From Dermatemys mawii (taxonomy: Eukaryota > Chordata > Testudines > Dermatemydidae), in contig ML677333.1 in the NCBI GenBank assembly GCA_007922305.1, positions 12,440,541 through 12,504,540 on the forward strand: a stretch of DNA of 64,000 bases, written 5' to 3'. The translations under genes were made by a program, and so were the position numbers. The notes beneath the pieces were generated by a model. It had not been told where the DNA came from, did not search any database, and saw only the letters and a list, made by a program, of their open reading frames with translations. This document shows positions 58,600-64,000 of the stretch, in pieces (position 1 is the first letter of the stretch; each line of letters starts with the position of its first letter).

Positions 58600-60600
58600 G
58601 ACTCATTTTCATTTTGGAGAAGCAGTTGGAATTAGACAGTTGAAAAAAAGCAGGAGAAAGGTGGGGTTGCTGCAGGGGCACTTCACTGAGTACAAAACAG
58701 GAATTAATTAGAGGTGTGAAAATAGACCTTGCGAACACAGGCAAAACAGCAGAGTTTATTAAATAGTTTTAAAGTGTTTGTTCCAGCTGCATAGATGGGT
58801 CAAACCCACATTAATGGGTCAAACAGATTCAGATCAGGCAGCCTCTGCCCTCCCCCACCTCCCGAAACCTAAAATGAAGAACAGCTTTTTAACCTTGAAA
58901 GTTTGAATTTCTGTTCTAGGACAAATTCTAAAATAAGTATGTACCATTTCAGAATTAAAAGTCTAAATTTTGACATTTTCAATGGAAGGGAAAATCTGAA
59001 TAATTTCATTTCAAAATAATCAAAACTTCATTTCCAGAATTTTAAAATGAAACTGAATTTGGGAACCCAAGCGCCAAGGCTCATAGCTGATAGTGAACCA
59101 AGAGCACTAACCCTGGAGCAGTCTGTATTATGGGATTGCCCCAGGGTTGTGGACCCTGAAAGCCAAGGCATCCCTATGATAGAGCTGCCTAGAAGCCTGG
59201 GATCCCCAACAGCTCACCCAGTGAACTGGCAAGAAATCAGGCAAGAAAACCTTCCCTGGCTTTGGTGGAAGTTCATAGAAATCAATACGTTTCTGTAAAA
59301 CATTTAGCTTAAGATGAATTCTCATTTTGTGACAAACTATCCATCCAGAAAATTCTTGACAATCATATTTAGTAACAATTGTCAAGACTGATTGTTCAGG
59401 CTGTGGCTATATAGGAACAGTGTAGGGGAAGTGTAAGTGTTCTGAAGGAAAAAAGAGGCAAAACAAAGATTTTTAGGGATAGATTTTAGTGAAATAGAAT
59501 AGAGAATATAGTATAGAATAAAGATTTTTAGTTACAATGCCCTGTGGAGAGTCAGCTGCTATTGGCATTTCAGTCCTAATTGTTCTGTGGTCACTGGTGT
59601 GCAGTGGTTTGCCTATACTCACCACCTAAACCAGTGATGGTCTATCACACAAGACAAATCCAGAGCAGCTGCCTCCTGAATGAAATAGAAGTTTATTGCA
59701 TTCATCCATGTGTGTAAACCAGAAGAGAGGATAACAGATCAGTGTGCTGACGGCAGAGCCTTCAGAAAATGGCCACAGCACAAAGATAGCATAGTCATGG
59801 CATAGGCAGCCTTATGTTGTCCTTAACCCCTACCTGTGCAGCCTTGGCAAAGGGTCATGCCAAGGAGAGGGAGGGAGCCTGGTGAGGGCAGGAGGGGAAG
59901 TGGCTGGAGCACTCTGAGTTTTAACTGTTCTGGTCTGTGAAACTTTCTACCTCTTGTAGAAGCGATTGTAATGAGAGCAGCCCCTGAAGTGGCTTTATCA
60001 TATGCTACTTCTCCATGGGTCCTAAAAGCTGGGAGAAGCAAAGAGGACTTAAAGCTATCCCTGCCCCCACTCTCCAGGATGTGCCGTCCTCCTGAGAAGT
60101 GCAGCACAGAATCTGGCACACCAGGACCAGGAGCGGATTTACCATGAAACAAACTGACGGGAGGTGGGGAGGGGGATGCTTCAAAATGCAGGACAAATTT
60201 CTGGCAACCTGTCCCTGAGTTCTGGCCGGCGGCGCAGCACGGGGCAGGCAGGCAGGCTGCCTGCATGCTATGGCCGGTGGCCCCATGCCACTCCCGGAAG
60301 CGGCCGGCTGCTGGCACGTCTCTGTGCACCCTGGTGGTGGCGGGGAGGTGGCTCTGTGCATGGAGACCTGCTGCCCCCTACTCCCCAAGAGGTGTGTAGA
60401 GATGTGCCAGCAGCAGGACTAAGGCGGCTCCCTGGCTGCATAGGGGGCCCTCAGCTTTGAACTTCATTAGCCTTGGTAGTCCAATGTGAATTGAGTTTCA
60501 AGCTTTCAAAGCATAATACAAAGAATATTATTTGGTTTAGCTTTTTGTTTCCTTGTTTTTGCTTGCTTTACTGCCACTACTGATTTTTCAGGGTTGGTTG
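58600..60600. other. Intergenic, GC-rich patch 60150-60440
   Basis: Open frames at 59823-60460 on both strands follow the GC-rich composition and carry no recognised domain. Probably an unidentified repeat. Confidence 0.4.
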
Positions 60601-60619
60601 AAAGGGAATGATGTCTTAA

Positions 60620-60780
60620 TTCAGACTTCCTCTGTGATCTTGGGCAAGTCACTTAACATTTCTGTGTCTCAGTTTCCCCATATATTAAATAAATATACTA
60701 ATACTACTCTACTGCATAGAGGTATTGTGAAGCTTAATTCATTAATGTTTTCAAAGAACTTTGGAATCCTTTGATTTCAC
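60620..60780 (+). repeat. tRNA-derived SINE, 3' two-thirds
   Basis: gtgatcttgggcaagtcact, ctgtgtctcagtttccccat and a diverged tail: same family as 61580-61792. Confidence 0.75.
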
Positions 60781-61579
60781 CCTACAAAAAGTGATAAGAA
60801 TGTACTAATCTATAATTGCAGTGAATCAGACTCCAAAAATGCCAGACACAGGTTAAGGCCAGAATTGTTCTTTCCTAGATGGCTACGTCCCAGTGATTAG
60901 TCAGAGATCATTGCTATTTGACTAATGATCTATTTAAAAAAAGAGAAAACCAGCTGCCAATTAGGCAAAATGTAAATTAAAACAGAGGTGTGATAATACT
61001 GATTGAAACCTGACAATATTAAATTGCAGTATGCTAATAAAAAAAACTATGTTCTGCCAACTGCCTATTTATGGATCAGTAGACCAGTGTTATTTGTATA
61101 ATTGTGTATCTACATAAAATGCATTGCAAGCTAGTAATTAAAAATATAGTTTCTTTTTATATTGACTCAGTTTTTGTGTCTTATGATAAGACTCCATAAG
61201 TTGCTGTACTTAAAAGGACACTGTTGCCTTGTAATATATTGTAAAGAAATGTCTTTTTCTAGTTTGCTAAGAACACCTTAGATTTGTAAAAGTAAAATAA
61301 CTTTTCGAAGTCTATTTACTTATCCCTATGCTCTTTATTTACTTTTTCATATTTATCTTAGTGTGAACAATGAAAATTAGTGAAGTCTGTTTCAATTTTG
61401 TTACAGCTAGTTTCACTTTCAGTTTCTCAGTACTGCAATGTTTGGGTTTCAAGCACTGCAGGTGAATGTTTTTAAATATTTGAAATAATGTTTCATGACA
61501 AATAAATCTACTTTATTTGTAGTGTTTGTTTTTATAAAATCTAACTTTTAGGCCAAACTATTTTCCCTTATGTCCTTTT

Positions 61580-61792
61580 AAAATAGGATAGAGCACTGGA
61601 CTGGAACTTGGAAGACCTAGGTTCTATTCCCAACTCTATCACCTGAGTGACGTTGGACAAGTAACTTTGCTTCCTTGTGTTTCCTCATCTCTAAAATGGG
61701 GATAATATTTACCTCCTTTGTAAAGTATTTTGAGATCTATGGCTGAAAAGCACTATATACATAATAAGCCTTATTATTTTAATTAGAAAAGT
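61580..61792 (+). repeat. tRNA-derived SINE, nearly complete
   Basis: A tRNA-like head (gatagagcactggactgg) with B box GGTTCTATTCC at 61620-61630, the body ctaaaatggggataat and the tail gtaaagtattttgagatcta...gcactatatac. Not a functional tRNA: no cloverleaf beyond the promoter boxes. Confidence 0.85.
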
Positions 61793-61915
61793 ATAAAAGC
61801 AGAATATACTTCTTTTCTTAATTATATTCATATCAAATTTACTCCACTTACATGTCAAAAGAAAATTTTTCTGATTGCCAGCCCTGCAAACTCATGCTGG
61901 GATCTCACAGTCAAA

Positions 61916-62046
61916 TAGGACTTCATCTGACGAAGTGGGTTTTAGCCCATGAAAGCTTATGCTCAAACAAATCTGTTAGTTTCTAAAATGCCAGAAGGAC
62001 TCTTCATTGTTTTTGCTGATATAGACTAACACAGCTACCACTCTGA
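61916..62046. repeat. Partial copy of the hairpin-arm repeat at 52746-52893
   Basis: cttcatctgacgaagtgggt tttagcccatgaaagcttat and the agactaacacagctaccact end: the common reptile repeat, here a single copy without the inverted partner. Confidence 0.65.
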
Positions 62047-62397
62047 AATATGACCTTTCTGTCACTTTTAACTAAGAGTAAAGATTCTGCAGTTGGAACT
62101 TAGGTGATGATTTGTTGTTGATTCGTGAGCCAGAAGAAATTTCAGATCACTCTACTATTGCTATATTGGCTCTGCAGTTCTAATGGTAAAATTTACTTTG
62201 TCAGTAAACAGATATGACCTAAAAGCAGATTGAACAGATGTATTGAGAAAGAACTTCTAGAAGGTACCATTTCTACACAGTCACTTTTCAGACTATAACT
62301 AAACTATACTCAAAAGGGGCTTTGTCATGCTTGGCTAAGAATTTCTTTCTTACGATGAGTTTAAATATTACCTTAAGTATCACAGAATCATAAAAGT

Positions 62398-62525
62398 TAG
62401 AGAAAGTGATAAATAAGAAGAGTTAGCATTTATAAAGTGCCTTTCATCTGTAGATCTCAAGGTTATTTACAAAAATTAATAAGTATAAGGAAACAGAGGC
62501 ACAGATACATAACTTGCCGAAAGCC
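62398..62525 (-). repeat. SINE 3' fragment, reverse orientation
   Basis: The complement contains gcaagttatgtatctgtgcc, tctgtttcc and ttgagatctacagatgaaag, the SINE tail seen at 61700-61780. Confidence 0.6.
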
Positions 62526-62527
62526 AA

Positions 62528-62795
62528 GGTGGGTATGTCTACATAGCAAGCAGCAGCTTGTGGCAGCGAGTCTCACAGCCTGGGTCTACAGACTTGGGCT
62601 CACACTACAGGGCTAAAAATATCACGTAGACATCTGGGCTTGGGTCTTGAAGCCTAGGGAGAGGGTTGGGCTTCAAAACCCAACCTGAGCCTGAACAGCT
62701 ACACAGTTATTTTTAGTGCCATAATGTGTGCCCTGCAAGCCTGAATCTGTAGACCCAGACTCTGAGAGACTCAGCTTGCTGTGTAGACATAATCT
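62528..62795. mobile_element. MITE with 18-bp inverted ends, Harbinger-like
   Basis: tatgtctacatagcaagc at the left and gcttgctgtgtagacata at the right are near-perfect inverted repeats; the same gtctaca end motif opens Harbinger element 1. Interior has cagcctgggtctacag and ctgtagacccagactc as subterminal inverted motifs. No target duplication certain. Confidence 0.75.
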
Positions 62796-62840
62796 GTGAA
62801 TACTCAGAATAGAGTCCAGGCCCTTGACTCTCAGTTTGGG

Positions 62841-62910
62841 GCATGATTCAAAAGCCACTGAAGTCAACAGAAATATTCCCATTGAGTTTAATGGGCACTG
62901 GATCAGGCTT
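62841..62910. repeat. Hairpin repeat of the GGATCAGG family
   Basis: gggcatgattcaaaagccac...gggcactggatcaggc with an inverted agtcaac/ttgagtttaa core. Confidence 0.55.
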
Positions 62911-64000
62911 CTGATTCTCTTTACTATTACAGACTTGTTCCTTATAATACATTTTTTAGTCTTTTGTTCAACTAATCTTAAATCTCTTCTTAAAATACAT
63001 TTCTGATGTGATGGAAATCTGATGTGATGTATAGGAAATCAGCCAACCAATTATGACTAGGCTGTGTAGTAGATGGGAATAGCAGATTTATTTATTAAAA
63101 AGTCTTTTAGATGATTTAGAACTATCAAGCTATTGAACAGCTAATCTACGTAACTTATTATTGTTACCCCATTATCTCTCCATCCTCTTTAGTCCTATTT
63201 GTCACCCCTATTTATTATGTCTTGTCTCAAATTAGATTTAAAGCTCTTTGAGCTAGAGTCTATATCTTCTCCTGTGTTTCTGAAGTGTACCCAGAACAAT
63301 GGGTCCGGAACCTAACTGCAGAGTGGGCATTACCCCTAATATATTATTAATTAAATTATAAAATAATAATAATAATACATGTTTCAATAAATATTTTTTG
63401 ATGCACTTCCTCAAGGAATTAGTTCACAATATTATAAAGCTGTTACAGTTACATATGGGCTTGAGCCAGGAAATTTGGATTTTGGTTTTCCACAAAGTTC
63501 AGAGGTTTCTGTGTGTGTCAGATTCAGGATTTTGATGAGCTTACTATAGAATCTAGCTGTGAAATTTAGATCTGAACTTTCCCATAATCTGGGATTGTTT
63601 GGCTCCAGGGCTCTGATTTAGACTGTATAGGGCGATCTTATTGTACAGCGTGATCTTATTCAAAATCATGCAAGTGACTCACAGATCTGCTTGTCCACTC
63701 TGGACCTGTCTCCTTCTGTCTAAATTAAAATATTAGCCTGTCTTTCTGACATCATTTCATGGATACCCAGCTGTCAATCCAAGCTCAACATGACCAAAAC
63801 TAGACTCTTGATCTTTCCCCACTAAATTCTTTGACCTTTCTCAGTCACTGTGACCGCTGACATGCATGACAATATCAGCTTAGTTTTTATTTTGTCCCTT
63901 CCTTTAGGCTGTGTCTAAATCTTGCCACTACTTCCTACATATCACCTGTAAGATCCAGTATTTCCTTTCTACCCACATAGCTAAAACTCTTTGCCAGGCC
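62911..64000. other. Intergenic to right edge, no gene seen
   Basis: AT-rich, contains a short (AAT)n run at 63355-63376. No exon of the next gene recognised. Confidence 0.5.

Noticed and set aside
61580..61640. tRNA gene
   Set aside because: The B box is present, but it is the head of a SINE with a body and tail and no full cloverleaf.
50457..64000. ROCK2 or another downstream neighbour
   Set aside because: No kinase or coiled-coil exon with splice sites found.
1..64000. CRISPR array or bacterial operon
   Set aside because: No regularly spaced direct repeats; introns, CpG island and LINE content show vertebrate nuclear DNA.

Overview
The window is vertebrate nuclear DNA. Its repeats (CR1 LINEs with the typical 3' end, PIF/Harbinger and hAT transposons, a Penelope-like GIY-YIG element, tRNA-derived SINEs) point to a non-avian reptile, most likely a turtle. 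The species call is inference. There are no bacterial or phage features, no CRISPR array and no free-standing tRNA or rRNA gene.

One protein-coding gene is well supported: E2F6, on the + strand from about 37.1 to 50.3 kb. It starts in a CpG island (about 36.54-37.64 kb) holding a perfect CRE palindrome, an E2F consensus site, GC boxes and an inverted CCAAT box. Seven coding exons (37230-37286, 38614-38668, 42882-43098, 43512-43670, 44530-44644, 47734-47881, 49311-49330) join in frame to a 256-residue protein with an E2F winged helix, dimerisation helix and marked box, but no transactivation or pocket-protein-binding tail. Intron 4 is a U12-type AT-AC intron: ATATCCTTTT donor, TCCTTGAC branch site and AC end. 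Only with these borders does the reading frame continue.

Layout. 1-36 kb is intergenic and repeat-rich: a CR1 fragment (1-785), a CR1 and Harbinger cluster (5.7-12.3 kb), LTRs (13.8-14.5 kb; a nested pair at 15.6-18.35 kb; 29.1-29.5 kb), a hAT/CR1/possible L2 cluster (24.2-25.2 kb), a 2.4-kb CR1 (26.25-28.7 kb), a GIY-YIG retroelement (32.8-33.55 kb) and two CR1 pieces up to the promoter. 37-50 kb is E2F6, with CR1 and a TA-flanked MITE in intron 2, a hAT MITE with 8-bp duplication in the U12 intron, and two related GC-rich hAT elements in opposite orientation around exon 6. 50-64 kb is downstream intergenic DNA: a 1,770-bp ZBED-type hAT with perfect 8-bp duplications, a 65-bp-arm hairpin, a second copy of the 13.8-kb LTR inside a microsatellite, CR1 pieces and SINEs.

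I see no evidence of a wholly new biological system. The points most worth checking are the AT-AC intron, the alternative first and last exons of E2F6, the inverted repeats flanking exon 6, the intact-boundary hAT elements and the recurrent hairpin repeats. Transposon boundaries are exact where target-site duplications were found and approximate elsewhere.
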